Of a stretch of 64,000 nt of DNA, positions 1 to 9,500 are shown in pieces. The notes under the pieces are model-generated. The model worked only from the letters and a program-made list of their open reading frames with translations. It ran no database searches and was not told the DNA's origin. The DNA comes from Paenibacillus chondroitinus NBRC 15376 (GTDB lineage Bacteria; Bacillota; Bacilli; Paenibacillales; NBRC-103111): positions 186,001 to 250,000 of the forward strand of contig NZ_BILW01000005.1 of NCBI RefSeq assembly GCF_004000765.1, written 5' to 3'. The translations under genes were made by a program, and so were the position numbers. Within the stretch, counting starts at the first letter, position 1. Every line of letters begins with the position of its first letter.

Positions 1-154
1 TGCAATTCCATAAACATCAGGAAAAGTAACTTGACACTTCCATTCGTGGCAAAAACTACTACTCTCCTTTCGGCAGGAAATCGTATAGAATCGTAGAATA
101 TCTTTATTACAAGAAATTCATGTTCATGCCGCCTGCCAGTGAAGGAGTGTTAGA

Positions 155-562
155 ATGCAAAAGTTTTGTAAGTGCGGACGCACGATGAACCTTCGTCTGC
201 GTACGGTTATTTATCAAAGTAAAGTCGATATTGAAAATGTACCTATTTATTCATGTGAGGCTTGTGGACGCAGTGAAGTTGTTCCTCATGTTAAACCCGA
301 GCTTACCGGTTTAATCGGCAAGCTGGGGAGTAAGCCTGAGAAGCAGCAGCTGTTTTTTCATGAGCTATCGGAAGTAGCTTTCTTACTGCTCAAGGTAACT
401 GAGAAAGAACATATGAATGATTCCATGGAAAAGATTGTTGAAGAACGTATAAATGAGCTTCTGGACATCTTACTGCTGGCACAATCGCTAGGTGACGAGC
501 CGTGGACCGAAGAAATTCGCAAACGGTTATCTCAAATCACACAAAGCGCAATCTCGACATAA
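155..562 (+). CDS. Hypothetical protein with N-terminal zinc ribbon
   Basis: 135 aa. The N-terminus carries two Cys pairs, C5-x-C7-G and C34-xx-C37-G, spaced like a zinc ribbon of the YgiT type. The rest (about residues 45-135) is charged and predicted helical, with no motif I recognise. The start is supported by a GAAGGAG Shine-Dalgarno 7 nt upstream. A hairpin terminator follows directly, so it appears to be a single-gene unit upstream of ccpA. Zinc binding is inferred from the Cys spacing; the function is unknown. Confidence 0.75.
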   Translation: MQKFCKCGRTMNLRLRTVIYQSKVDIENVPIYSCEACGRSEVVPHVKPELTGLIGKLGSKPEKQQLFFHELSEVAFLLLKVTEKEHMNDSMEKIVEERINELLDILLLAQSLGDEPWTEEIRKRLSQITQSAIST

Positions 563-572
563 GTTACAAACG

Positions 573-597
573 GCCAATCCCTTACGGATTGGCTTTT
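573..597 (+). terminator. Rho-independent terminator after the zinc-ribbon gene
   Basis: Perfect 8-bp stem GCCAATCC/GGATTGGC with a CTTAC loop, followed by TTTT. It starts 10 nt after the stop codon of the upstream gene. Confidence 0.8.
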
Positions 598-660
598 GTA
601 CATATTTGTGTACCTTTTGAAAACAAAATGAAATTATTTTCAAAGTATTTTCATTTTTCA

Positions 661-689
661 TTGCAAGATGGATTAATTTGTCGTATCAT
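661..689 (+). promoter_or_regulatory. Candidate sigma-A promoter of ccpA
   Basis: TTGCAA, a 17-bp spacer and TATCAT lie 52 bp upstream of the ccpA start. Just upstream, at 616-657, is an AT-rich stretch with two interleaved inverted repeats. The -10 box is imperfect, so the assignment is tentative. Confidence 0.4.
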
Positions 690-741
690 AACGGTAATAT
701 ACTAGGCTCGCAGAATACTTTTGAAAATGGAGAGAGTAACC

Positions 742-1746
742 GTGACCGTAACCATTTATGATGTAGCAAGAGAAGCAGGCGTATCCATGGCAACCGTTTC
801 CCGGGTTGTAAACAACAATCCGAACGTAAAGCCGCAAACACGTAAGAAAGTTTTTGAAGCCATTGAACGACTCGGTTACCGCCCTAATGCGGTGGCAAGA
901 GGATTGGCAAGTAAGAAAACGACAACCGTTGGTGTCGTCATTCCCGATATTTCAAACTCAATTTTCGCAGAAGTAGCGCGCGGAATTGAAGATATTGCGA
1001 ATATGTATCACTACAATATTATTTTGTGTAATGCCGACAAGAAGAAGGAAAAAGAAATTCGCGTCATCAACACGCTGTTGGAAAAACAAGTCGATGGCTT
1101 GCTCTTCATGGGTGGTGTCGTGACAGAAGATCACATTCAAGCTTTCCGCACGTCTTCCGTTCCTGTTGTCTTATGTGGAACGAAGGATGAGGCACAAACG
1201 ATGCCTTCCGTCGATATTGACCACGAGAAAGCTGCATTTGATGCCGTTAATGTGTTAATCGCAGCGGGACACCGCGATATTGCGATGATTTCCGGAACTT
1301 TGCAAGATCCGGCTAATGGATTCGCCCGTTACCAAGGGTACAAGAAAGCGCTCGATGCAGCAGGAATTGAGCTGCGCGACGAGTATGTTCGTATCGGGAA
1401 CTATCGATATGAATCCAGTGTGGACGCAGTCAAATATTTCTTGGAGCTTTCCCCTCGTCCAACTGCTATTTTTTCGGCGACAGATGAGATGGCGATTGGC
1501 GCCATTCACACGATTCAAGATAGCGGACTCAAAGTACCGCAAGATATCGCCGTAATCAGTGTGGACAACATTCGCATGGCTTCCATGGTAAGACCGACGC
1601 TTACGACAGTCGCTCAACCGATGTATGATATCGGAGCGGTCTCGATGCGTCTTCTGACGAAGTTGATGAACAAGGAATCAACGGATAATATGCAGGTCAT
1701 TTTGCCGCATGAAGTGATTTACCGTAACTCTGTTACACAATCCTAG
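742..1746 (+). CDS. ccpA: Catabolite control protein A (LacI family)
   Basis: 334 aa from the GTG start, the same length as B. subtilis CcpA. The N-terminal LacI helix-turn-helix reads TIYDVAREAGVSMATVSRVV, followed by the hinge region (VARGLASKKTTTVGVVIPD) and a periplasmic-binding-protein-like core. CcpA binds cre operators when complexed with HPr or Crh phosphorylated on Ser46 and governs carbon catabolite repression in Firmicutes. The GTG at 742 is preferred over in-frame TTG 721 and ATG 727 because GGAGAG at 729-734 gives correct spacing and the resulting N-terminus matches the family. The gene is flanked by terminators and appears monocistronic. Confidence 0.96.
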   Translation: MTVTIYDVAREAGVSMATVSRVVNNNPNVKPQTRKKVFEAIERLGYRPNAVARGLASKKTTTVGVVIPDISNSIFAEVARGIEDIANMYHYNIILCNADKKKEKEIRVINTLLEKQVDGLLFMGGVVTEDHIQAFRTSSVPVVLCGTKDEAQTMPSVDIDHEKAAFDAVNVLIAAGHRDIAMISGTLQDPANGFARYQGYKKALDAAGIELRDEYVRIGNYRYESSVDAVKYFLELSPRPTAIFSATDEMAIGAIHTIQDSGLKVPQDIAVISVDNIRMASMVRPTLTTVAQPMYDIGAVSMRLLTKLMNKESTDNMQVILPHEVIYRNSVTQS

Positions 1747-1756
1747 TGAACTTAAG

Positions 1757-1810
1757 CCTCTAAGTGAGCTCTTCCTTTCGAGGATGACGCCGCTTAGAGG
1801 TTTTCTCTTT
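1757..1810 (+). terminator. Terminator after ccpA
   Basis: CCTCTAAG (1757-1764) pairs with CTTAGAGG (1793-1800), followed by a T-rich tract. It starts 10 nt after the ccpA stop. Confidence 0.75.
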
Positions 1811-1839
1811 TATACATTATGGAAATGAGGATCGATGAA

Positions 1840-2541
1840 ATGACATGGAATAAACTTGCACTAATCGGTGCGATGAATGAAGAAATTGAACTGCTTGTAG
1901 CGCATATGTCGGATGTGCGTGAAACCGTGAAAGCGGGAATTACCTTCAGAGAAGGGACGTATTTTGGCAAGGAAGTCGTTGTATGCCGCACTGGCGTAGG
2001 CAAGGTTAACGCTGCTGTAACCACTCAAATTCTAATCGATAAATTCGGTGTTGAAGCCGTCATTTTCACAGGTGTTGCCGGTGCATTGGATCCGGAACTG
2101 AATATCGGTGATCTTGTTGTTTCCAGCGAGTGCATGCAGCACGACATGGATGTTACACCGCTTGGTTTCGCCCGAGGCATCATTCCTTACGAAGTGAAAT
2201 CTGTTTTTGAAGCGGATAGCAAGCTGGTGGATTTGGCCGTTGCTTCAGGCGAGAAACTTTTTGCAGGTAAAGTAAAAAAGGGGAGAGTGCTCTCCGGCGA
2301 CCAGTTCATTGCTAGCCGTGAAATAGTAGCTGGCCTTAACACAGAGCTTGGCGGCGTTTGTGTGGAGATGGAGGGAGCATCCGTTGCCCAGGTTTGTTCC
2401 ATGAATGCTATTCCATACGTCGTGCTTCGCTCGATGTCTGATAAAGCAGATGGCTCCGCTCATGTGAACTTTGCGGAATTCACGGTTCAAGCATCTGAGA
2501 ATTCTTATAAAATGGTTGAGGAAATTGTGAAGCAGCTGTGA
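1840..2541 (+). CDS. mtnN: 5'-methylthioadenosine/S-adenosylhomocysteine nucleosidase
   Basis: 233 aa. It cleaves the glycosidic bond of MTA and SAH to release adenine, feeding methionine salvage and removing SAH. Family motifs are ALIGAMNEEIELL at the N-terminus, TGVGKVNAA, FTGVAGAL, GDQFI, the substrate-binding VCVEMEGASVAQV (catalytic Glu region) and RSMSDKAD with the catalytic Asp. Start ATG 1840 is chosen because GAGG at 1827-1830 is well spaced; ATG 1819 in the same frame lacks a ribosome site. It has its own terminator, converging on acuC. Confidence 0.93.
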   Translation: MTWNKLALIGAMNEEIELLVAHMSDVRETVKAGITFREGTYFGKEVVVCRTGVGKVNAAVTTQILIDKFGVEAVIFTGVAGALDPELNIGDLVVSSECMQHDMDVTPLGFARGIIPYEVKSVFEADSKLVDLAVASGEKLFAGKVKKGRVLSGDQFIASREIVAGLNTELGGVCVEMEGASVAQVCSMNAIPYVVLRSMSDKADGSAHVNFAEFTVQASENSYKMVEEIVKQL

Positions 2542-2550
2542 TGGGAACAT

Positions 2551-2594
2551 AAAAAAAGAGTTAGGCATGTACAACATGCTTAACTCTTTTTTTA
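2551..2594. terminator. Bidirectional terminator between mtnN and acuC
   Basis: Stem GAGTTAGGCATGT / ACATGCTTAACTC with one mismatch, A-run on the left and T-run on the right. It can serve mtnN (+) and acuC (-). Confidence 0.85.
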
Positions 2595-2602
2595 TAGGCT
2601 GC

Positions 2603-3790
2603 CTACTTCAAATACATCATCGAGAGATCCTTCGTTTGCCGGTTCTTTTCTGTAATGACCTGGCGCCTCGGAATCGGCGCCCAAGCGTCCACAGGGTCCA
2701 GCCACGTATCCACGAGCTGGACCGGGCTCTTGCTCTGCCAGGCGTCCAGCCACGCCTGGGGAAGCCTCAGCTGCGGCTGCGCCGCCAGCTGGGGGATTAC
2801 CGCCTGCTCGCTCATCACGAGCCAGAGCAGGCTCCAAGCCCTTGGTACGACACGCCAGATGTCGTACCCGCCGCCCCCGAGCGCCACCCACCGCCCTTCG
2901 CACCATTGGTGCGCAAGGGAGTGGATTAGCTCGGGCATAGCCTTGTACACGCGCATGGAGCAATGTACATGCGCGAGCGGGTCGAAAGCATGGGCATCGC
3001 ACCCATGCTGCGAGATAATGACGTCCGGCTGGAAGCGGGCGATCGTCTCGGTCAGCACCTCGCCGAAGCATTCCAGCCACGATTCATCCTCGGTGTAAGG
3101 TTCCACCGGGACGTTAATGCTTGTTCCGAACGCGTCGCCTTCTCCGCGTTCGTTCACGGCTCCTGTGCCGGGGAACAGAAATTTCCCCGTCTCATGAATG
3201 GACAACGTGCATACCTGGGGATCGGCGTAGAAGCTCCACTGCACGCCGTCCCCATGATGCACGTCCGTGTCAACGTACAGCACTTTCGCGCCGTACGTCT
3301 CTTTGGCGTGCGCAATCGCCGCTGAAGCGTCGTTGTAGACGCAGAAGCCCGCGCCCTTGCTCTGCAGCGCGTGATGCAGCCCGCCGCCCAGATGCAGCGC
3401 GTGCGGGGCTTGGCCGGACATCACCAGCTCCGCTGCGGTAATGGAACCGCCAACAATTTTCGCCGTGACGTCGTGCATGCCCGGGAAAAATGGCGTGTCA
3501 TCGGTATCGAGTCCGAAGCGTGCCGCTTCTTTGACCCATCGTTCCTCCGGCACGGAAGCGCTAAGCGCTTTCACAGCTTCGATGTAAGCCGGGGCGTGAA
3601 CCCGCAGCAGCTCGCTGTCTGTAGCGAAGCGAGGCGCCCACAGCGCGTTGTCTGGGAGCGCACCGGCTTTGCGCAGCAGATCGACCGTCATCACGAGACG
3701 GTCTTGATTAAAGGGATGATCTTCATTAAATTTATAGTGAATCTCTTCGTCATCATAGATAAAGACAGGATTTGATGCCTTCTTGTTCAT
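2603..3790 (-). CDS. acuC: Acetoin utilization protein AcuC, histone-deacetylase-like
   Basis: 395 aa, near the B. subtilis AcuC length. AcuC is a zinc-dependent deacetylase of the class I HDAC fold that reactivates AcsA by removing the acetyl group added by AcuA. Motifs seen are LHLGGGLHHA, CVYNDASAAIAHA, the metal-site YVDTDVHHGDGVQ, and SQHGCDAHAFDPLAH, with GGGGYD near the C-terminus. The ATG at 3790 follows GGGGGA with 9-nt spacing; a 40-residue upstream extension in frame is unlike the family. Base composition is markedly GC-rich between about 2660 and 3450. The acuA gene lies 82 bp upstream and acuB is missing. Confidence 0.93.
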   Translation of the reverse strand: MNKKASNPVFIYDDEEIHYKFNEDHPFNQDRLVMTVDLLRKAGALPDNALWAPRFATDSELLRVHAPAYIEAVKALSASVPEERWVKEAARFGLDTDDTPFFPGMHDVTAKIVGGSITAAELVMSGQAPHALHLGGGLHHALQSKGAGFCVYNDASAAIAHAKETYGAKVLYVDTDVHHGDGVQWSFYADPQVCTLSIHETGKFLFPGTGAVNERGEGDAFGTSINVPVEPYTEDESWLECFGEVLTETIARFQPDVIISQHGCDAHAFDPLAHVHCSMRVYKAMPELIHSLAHQWCEGRWVALGGGGYDIWRVVPRAWSLLWLVMSEQAVIPQLAAQPQLRLPQAWLDAWQSKSPVQLVDTWLDPVDAWAPIPRRQVITEKNRQTKDLSMMYLK

Positions 3791-3872
3791 ATCCCACATT
3801 CCCCCGAATGAGCTAACATGCTTGCTTGAAGTCCTAGAAATCCAAAAGACAGATTTACTTTTGTTTTTGACT

Positions 3873-4511
3873 TTAGTACATGAAGCGCTGTTGAAAACGA
3901 ATACGATCAAACTGTTCCACAGAAGATATAGGCACTTGCTTGCCTATACGAACCATTAGACAGTTGGCCGGATGCGAACAGATTTCTGGATCATCTGTAG
4001 CGAACCAGATCATATCGACGCTTTTCATCAACTTCTCCATCATTTGCCTATACTCCCAGACGGTGAGCTTGCTATTTTCCAAGTCCCAATGCCAATAATA
4101 CTCCGTGGTGAAGCATATGACATTCTCCATTTGCTCATCTTCGAAAGCAAGGCGAATCATACGTTTGCCGAGCCCCATGGTGCGATAGTCATCCGCAACT
4201 TCTATTGCACCGAGCTCTATTAAATCCTGCATATTTCCTTGTGACCACCGCTCGATTTCGTCTGGATAATGGAAGGTGACGTAACCGACAATGGTAGCGC
4301 CATCCCTGGCAATGATAATCCGGCCTTCCGGTAATTCGGCAATTTCAATGAGTGCTTCCAGTTGTTCCTTGGGTCTGCGGAAGGCATCTAATTTGCTGTG
4401 CATCGTGAGACTTTGCAAGCTGTCAGCAGAAACAGGACCTTCTATCGTAATTTCTGGTTGATCGGGAGCTGTTCGCAAGCGAAATGAGTGATATATTTTG
4501 GAATGCTGCAT
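3873..4511 (-). CDS. acuA: GNAT acetyltransferase AcuA
   Basis: 212 aa. AcuA acetylates the catalytic Lys of acetyl-CoA synthetase, turning it off. The GNAT core is visible as GRIIIARDGATIVGYVTFHYPD, ELGAIEVADDYRTMGLGKRMI (acetyl-CoA-binding loop) and VICFTTEYYWHWDL, as in AcuA rather than generic acetyltransferases. The ATG at 4511 is preceded by AGGAGA with 9-nt spacing, which rules out the 10-residue longer start. It is divergent from acsA, its substrate's gene, and in line with acuC, the opposing deacetylase. Confidence 0.92.
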   Translation of the reverse strand: MQHSKIYHSFRLRTAPDQPEITIEGPVSADSLQSLTMHSKLDAFRRPKEQLEALIEIAELPEGRIIIARDGATIVGYVTFHYPDEIERWSQGNMQDLIELGAIEVADDYRTMGLGKRMIRLAFEDEQMENVICFTTEYYWHWDLENSKLTVWEYRQMMEKLMKSVDMIWFATDDPEICSHPANCLMVRIGKQVPISSVEQFDRIRFQQRFMY

Positions 4512-4621
4512 AACCTTAGCTCTCCTTTTGAAAAACAGCATGATATGAGTGATTCCTTCTCGGTTAGGTCATAGTCCCTTTATACCAAATTTTATTTGCA
4601 AATAAAAGCTGAACTTAGGCG

Positions 4622-4713
4622 TAGGCGAAAAATTCTCCGTGTGATATAATAGAATATGTCAAAAATCGATCACATTTTGCTCGAAAACATCAGTAAAATG
4701 AAAGCGGTTTATC
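4622..4713 (+). promoter_or_regulatory. acsA promoter region with a degenerate cre-like site
   Basis: A TATAAT -10 box lies at 4645-4650; its -35 is poor (TAGGCG, 4622-4627). At 4698-4713 the sequence ATGAAAGCGGTTTATC fits the left half of the cre consensus WTGNAANCGNWWNCAW but misses the last three fixed positions. B. subtilis acsA is known to be under CcpA with a cre site downstream of its promoter, so the position is right, but the match is weak. Confidence 0.35.
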
Positions 4714-4735
4714 TCGTGAGGAGGGTTTTACGTAC

Positions 4736-6460
4736 ATGGATCAAATGAAAGTTGAACTCGTTGAAGCGGTAGCTACTAATCCTAACATGAAAAATTATGA
4801 GGAAACACACGCCAATTTTGACTGGAAAGAGATCGAGAAGAGCTTTTCCTGGTACGAAACAGGCAAAGTGAATATGGCTTATGAAGCTATTGACCGCCAT
4901 GCTGAATCGTCGAAGAAGGATAAAGTTGCTCTCTATTACAGCGACAACCAAAGAGAAGAGGCCGTAACATTTGGACAGATGAAAGATAGATCCAATCAGT
5001 TCGGTAATGTGCTTCGTGGTCTAGGTATCGGCAAAGGTGAGCGCGTATTTATTTTCATGCCACGTACGCCTGAGCTGTACTATGCGTTGCTAGGAACGTT
5101 GAAAGTAGGGGCTGTTGTAGGGCCTTTGTTTGAAGCTTTTATGGAAACAGCGGTGAAAGATCGTCTGGAAGACAGTGAAGCTGTTGCGATTGTGACGACG
5201 CCAAGCTTGCTTTCCCGGGTTCCTTCGAGTGAACTTCCTCATCTGAAGCACATCATCGTTGTGGGAGACAATGTGGAGCCTGCTGAAGGCCATGTTGACT
5301 TCTACAAAGAGATGGAAGCGGCTTCTTCGGAGCTTGAAATCGAGTGGCTGGACCGTGAAGATGGACTTATTATTCATTATACGTCGGGTTCAACTGGTAA
5401 ACCGAAAGGTGTTTTCCATGTACAGAATGCGATGATTCAACATTACTATACAGGTAAAATCGTTCTGGATCTCCAAGAAGACGATGTTTACTGGTGTACA
5501 GCCGATCCAGGTTGGGTAACAGGTACTTCCTACGGCATTTTTGCTCCGTGGTTGAATGGAGCTACGAATGTCATCCGTGGTGGACGCTTCAGTCCTCAGG
5601 ATTGGTACAACACGCTGCAAAAATATAAAGTAACCGTTTGGTACAGCGCACCGACAGCTTTCCGTATGTTAATGGGAGCAGGCGATGATGTTGTTTCCGG
5701 ATTTGATCTTTCGTCGCTTCGCCATGTGCTGAGCGTTGGTGAGCCGTTAAACCCGGAAGTTGTTCGTTGGGGACTGAAAGTGTACAACCAACGTATTCAT
5801 GATACATGGTGGATGACGGAAACAGGCGGACAGCTTATCTGTAACTATCCGTCCATGACGATTAAACCTGGCTCCATGGGACGTCCGATTCCGGGCGTTG
5901 AAGCGGCTATTATCGACGATGCCGGGAATGTGTTGCCTCCGAACCGGATGGGCAACCTGGCGATCAAGACACCTTGGCCGTCCATGATGCGCAAAATTTG
6001 GAACAATCCAGCTAAATATGAAGAATACTTCCGTTTGACAGGCTGGTACGTTTCCGGTGATTCGGCTTATCAAGATGAAGAAGGGTACTTCTGGTTCCAA
6101 GGACGCGTTGATGATGTTATCAACACAGCTGGAGAGCGGGTAGGTCCATTCGAGGTTGAAAGCAAGCTTGTTGAGCATCCAGCGGTTGCAGAAGCAGGGG
6201 TCATTGGCAAGCCTGATCCGATGCGCGGAGAAATTATCAAAGCGTTTATCGCGCTGCGTGAAGGCTTCACACCATCCGATGAGCTGAAAGCGGACATTTC
6301 CAAATTTGTCAAAGAAGGGCTTTCCGCCCATGCTGCGCCTCGTGAAATTGAATTCAAAGACAAGCTGCCGAAGACACGCAGCGGCAAAATTATGCGCCGT
6401 GTCCTCAAAGCTTGGGAGCTCAATCTCCCAACAGGCGACTTATCCACGATTGAAGATTAG
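4736..6460 (+). CDS. acsA: Acetyl-CoA synthetase (AMP-forming)
   Basis: 574 aa, close to the 572 aa of B. subtilis AcsA. It activates acetate to acetyl-CoA through acetyl-AMP. ANL-superfamily motifs are YTSGSTGKPKGVFH (P-loop), WWMTETGGQ, GWYVSGDSAYQDEEGYFWFQGRVDDVI and the C-terminal PKTRSGKIMRR, whose Lys is the residue acetylated by AcuA. A strong GAGGAGGG lies 10 nt before the ATG. It is divergent from acuA/acuC, so the enzyme and its acetylation switch share one intergenic region. Confidence 0.95.
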   Translation: MDQMKVELVEAVATNPNMKNYEETHANFDWKEIEKSFSWYETGKVNMAYEAIDRHAESSKKDKVALYYSDNQREEAVTFGQMKDRSNQFGNVLRGLGIGKGERVFIFMPRTPELYYALLGTLKVGAVVGPLFEAFMETAVKDRLEDSEAVAIVTTPSLLSRVPSSELPHLKHIIVVGDNVEPAEGHVDFYKEMEAASSELEIEWLDREDGLIIHYTSGSTGKPKGVFHVQNAMIQHYYTGKIVLDLQEDDVYWCTADPGWVTGTSYGIFAPWLNGATNVIRGGRFSPQDWYNTLQKYKVTVWYSAPTAFRMLMGAGDDVVSGFDLSSLRHVLSVGEPLNPEVVRWGLKVYNQRIHDTWWMTETGGQLICNYPSMTIKPGSMGRPIPGVEAAIIDDAGNVLPPNRMGNLAIKTPWPSMMRKIWNNPAKYEEYFRLTGWYVSGDSAYQDEEGYFWFQGRVDDVINTAGERVGPFEVESKLVEHPAVAEAGVIGKPDPMRGEIIKAFIALREGFTPSDELKADISKFVKEGLSAHAAPREIEFKDKLPKTRSGKIMRRVLKAWELNLPTGDLSTIED

Positions 6461-6481
6461 CATGAATTGAACGATGAACAG

Positions 6482-6524
6482 AAAAAGAACCTAGCGATGA
6501 TTATCATCACTAGGTTCTTTTTTT
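6482..6524. terminator. Bidirectional terminator between acsA and the PBP gene
   Basis: Arms AAAAGAACCTAG and CTAGGTTCTTTT surround an inner stem ATGAT/ATCAT, with an A-run and a T-run on either side. The same 12-nt arm recurs in the terminator at 32744. Confidence 0.88.
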
Positions 6525-9500
6525 AGTCATTATAGGCAATGGAAGCAGATGCTTTGGACTCGCCTGAGTCACTGACAGCCGTTACTTTGTAGAAGCCATT
6601 GTAAGCTGCTGCATAATAATGAAACTCTGTTCCGCCTTCTACCGTGCCAAGTTTGGAGTAGGTGCCTTTTTCCTTGTTGCTATAGTAGACGTTATATTTT
6701 TTGACTTTTTCTTTCGCAGCATTTGCTTTCCAAGTGAGCACAATGCCTGCTCCGTCTGCTTTGGCTTTAAGTCCGGTTGGAGCGCCTGGTGAATCCTTCG
6801 ATGTCGTGTTTGGCGGTTCAGTTGCGCCAGTAGGTGGAGTGGATGCACCTGGGGCACCTGGGATCTGCGTGCCATCATCGGATGGGACAAATAGCGAATC
6901 CAGTGAGCTTCCGTCGGTATAGGCCGAACGGCTTGGAGCTGATTCTTTACCGGCAACATCGACAGCCGTCACATAGTATCCCATTAAACTTGATGCAGGG
7001 ATCGTATCAACAAATTTCGAATCCGCACCGGCTAAAACAACTTTGCCGCCTAATAGCTGGAACTTGCCGCGGTTATCCGAACGATAAATGCGATAACCGA
7101 CTATATCCGGGTTCGGGGTTGGCTGGAAGGTGATGGAGACCGTTTCTCCGGACTTTGTTGCTGTTATATTCGTTGGAGCAGTGGGCTCTTTGCCGTCATC
7201 AACCCTTGGATCAGTTTCGGAAGGAGCATCGTCATCATAATCGGTTGGTTTGTAATTATCGATTGGCTTTCTGCTTTTCTCAGGAAGCTTATTCAATGCG
7301 TCTTGAACTTCCTTGAGCAACTGAGAAATCGATTTTTGGCGTTTAATAACCGTTTTTTCTTGAACGAAATCTACCGGCGTTTGATCCTGCGCAATGTAGT
7401 TCAAGCCGTTGTAGGAGCTGATTTTCATCCGCACCATGACATTGTCGACTTCCGTAGGCACATATTTCTTGTTGAAGATATCGGTCACTTGAAGATTCGA
7501 GCTTGTCGTTAATTCGCTTGGCAATTTGCCTGATAAGCTGGATACAGTTGCCGATACGATACCATCAGGTTTGGCGAACGTTTTGGTAGGGAAGAGCTCT
7601 GGCTTCTGTTCGATCGTTTTATTCATGATTAAGGCCCAGACGTCTTTGGCGTGATTCGTTTGCAGCGTTTTGGAAGAGAGCTTATTGATAGGTTGATCAT
7701 AACCAATCCAAACGCCGACCGTAATATCCGGTGTAAAACCCATGAACCATGCATCAGCATCATCTTGTGTAGAGCCTGTTTTACCTGAAATCTCGATTTT
7801 GCCGTAAGATTTATACTTTTTCATGAGATCGGTAGCGGTACCTTGGCTAATCACCGTTTTCATCATATCCGTAATCAGATACGCGCTTTGCGGGGAGTAG
7901 ACCTGAGTTGGCTTTTGATCATGAGAATAAATCGTCTGGCCGTTCGAATCTTTGATTTCGCGAATCATGAATGTTTCATTGTATTGTCCTTTGTTCGGGA
8001 TAGAAGCGTAGGCTCCAGTCAGCTCTCTGACGGAAGTACCGCGGCTTAATCCGCCGATTACCCCGGTTTGGGCGTAATAATCTTCTTTTTGAATAGAAGT
8101 AATGCCTAGCTTTTTCGCAAAATCCCAGGCGTCGTTAATACCGACTTTATTCAAAAAGATATCGATGGCAGGGATATTGTAAGACTGGTTCAATGCTTTT
8201 CTGGCTGTCATCAACCCGTGGAACTTGTGATCCCAGTTCTCTGGCAGATGGAAACCTTTGACGCCGTCTTTGAGAATGATCGGAATGTCATCCACAATAC
8301 TTGCCGGTTGAATGACTCCTTTTTCTAAAGCTGGAATGTATGCGGCGATGGGCTTCATCGTTGAACCTGGCTGTCTATACGCTTGTGTAGCGTGATTCAG
8401 CTGTTCATCAAAGAAGTTCCGACCCTCGATCATTCCTTTGATAGCGCCTGACTTGGAATCGATCATGATCGCGCCGACTTGCTCAATGCCCTTTTTCTCA
8501 TCGTTTGGTGCAAAGTTCTTATCGTTGCTTGAGATTTCGTGCATGGAATCATAAATCGTTTTGTCGATCGTGGTGTAAATTTGATAACCACCGCGCAGCA
8601 GCTGAGTATGTATGCCTTTCAAAGCTTCATTATAAGCGGCTTGATTTTTGGTAGGATCAAGGTCTGGCTTTTGAATTTTCAGCAAAATCTCGGCTGCTTC
8701 CTGCTCCGTCTCAATCATCAGATACGGATAAGTCGTGTACGCTTTTTGAGCGGCAGATGGCATGGATCCTTTCAGATCAAACTTGAGAGCGGCTTGATAT
8801 TGCTCGTTCGTTATTTTCTTTTCTTCGAGCATCCGTTTCAGTACCAGCTGTTGCCTGGTAACAGCCTTTTTGAAGCCATCTTCATCAAACTCCGGTTTAC
8901 TTGTGAATGCCGAGTACTGAGAAGGGGATTGCGGCAGTCCAGCCAGATAGGCGGCTTGGGCTACGTTAAGCTTGCTCAGATCATCAATGTCGAACAGACC
9001 TTTGGCAGCCGCTTTAATTCCATATAGGTTGTAACCGGTTGAGCCGTTTCCATAAGGGATTTTGTTCAGATAGGCGAGCAAAATCTCATCTTTGGACATC
9101 AGGCGTTCCATCCGCAGAGCAAGCAGCAATTCTCTTGCTTTACGGCCATCATCTCGATCCAACGTTAAAAATACCCGTCTGGCGAGCTGTTGTGTAATCG
9201 TACTTCCTCCGGTTTGGACTTCTTCATTCAGCAGTTTCTGTGTCACTGCCCGGTAAAGTCCCCGGAAATCAATTCCGTGATGTTCGTTGAAGTCTTTGTC
9301 CTCAATGGAAAGAACAGCATCTAACAATACTTGCGGAATATCATCCAATTGAGCGAGACGCCGATCTTCTTCGGTTCGCAATTGTCCAATGACCGTGTCG
9401 TCATTGAAGTAAGCAAAGCCGGTTATTGCGTTTTCCTGCATCTGCTGGCGAATTTCTTCCTCGCTGCGGACAGGATCTTTTTTGACCAGTGCACTGACAT

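Noticed and set aside
31..60. TTGACA promoter candidate before the first gene
   Set aside because: No acceptable -10 box occurs 16-19 bp downstream.
502..705. 67-codon plus-strand frame after the zinc-ribbon gene
   Set aside because: It overlaps the stop, the terminator and the ccpA promoter area and has no ribosome site.
2592..3080. 162-codon minus-strand frame inside acuC
   Set aside because: Out-of-frame shadow of the GC-rich part of acuC.
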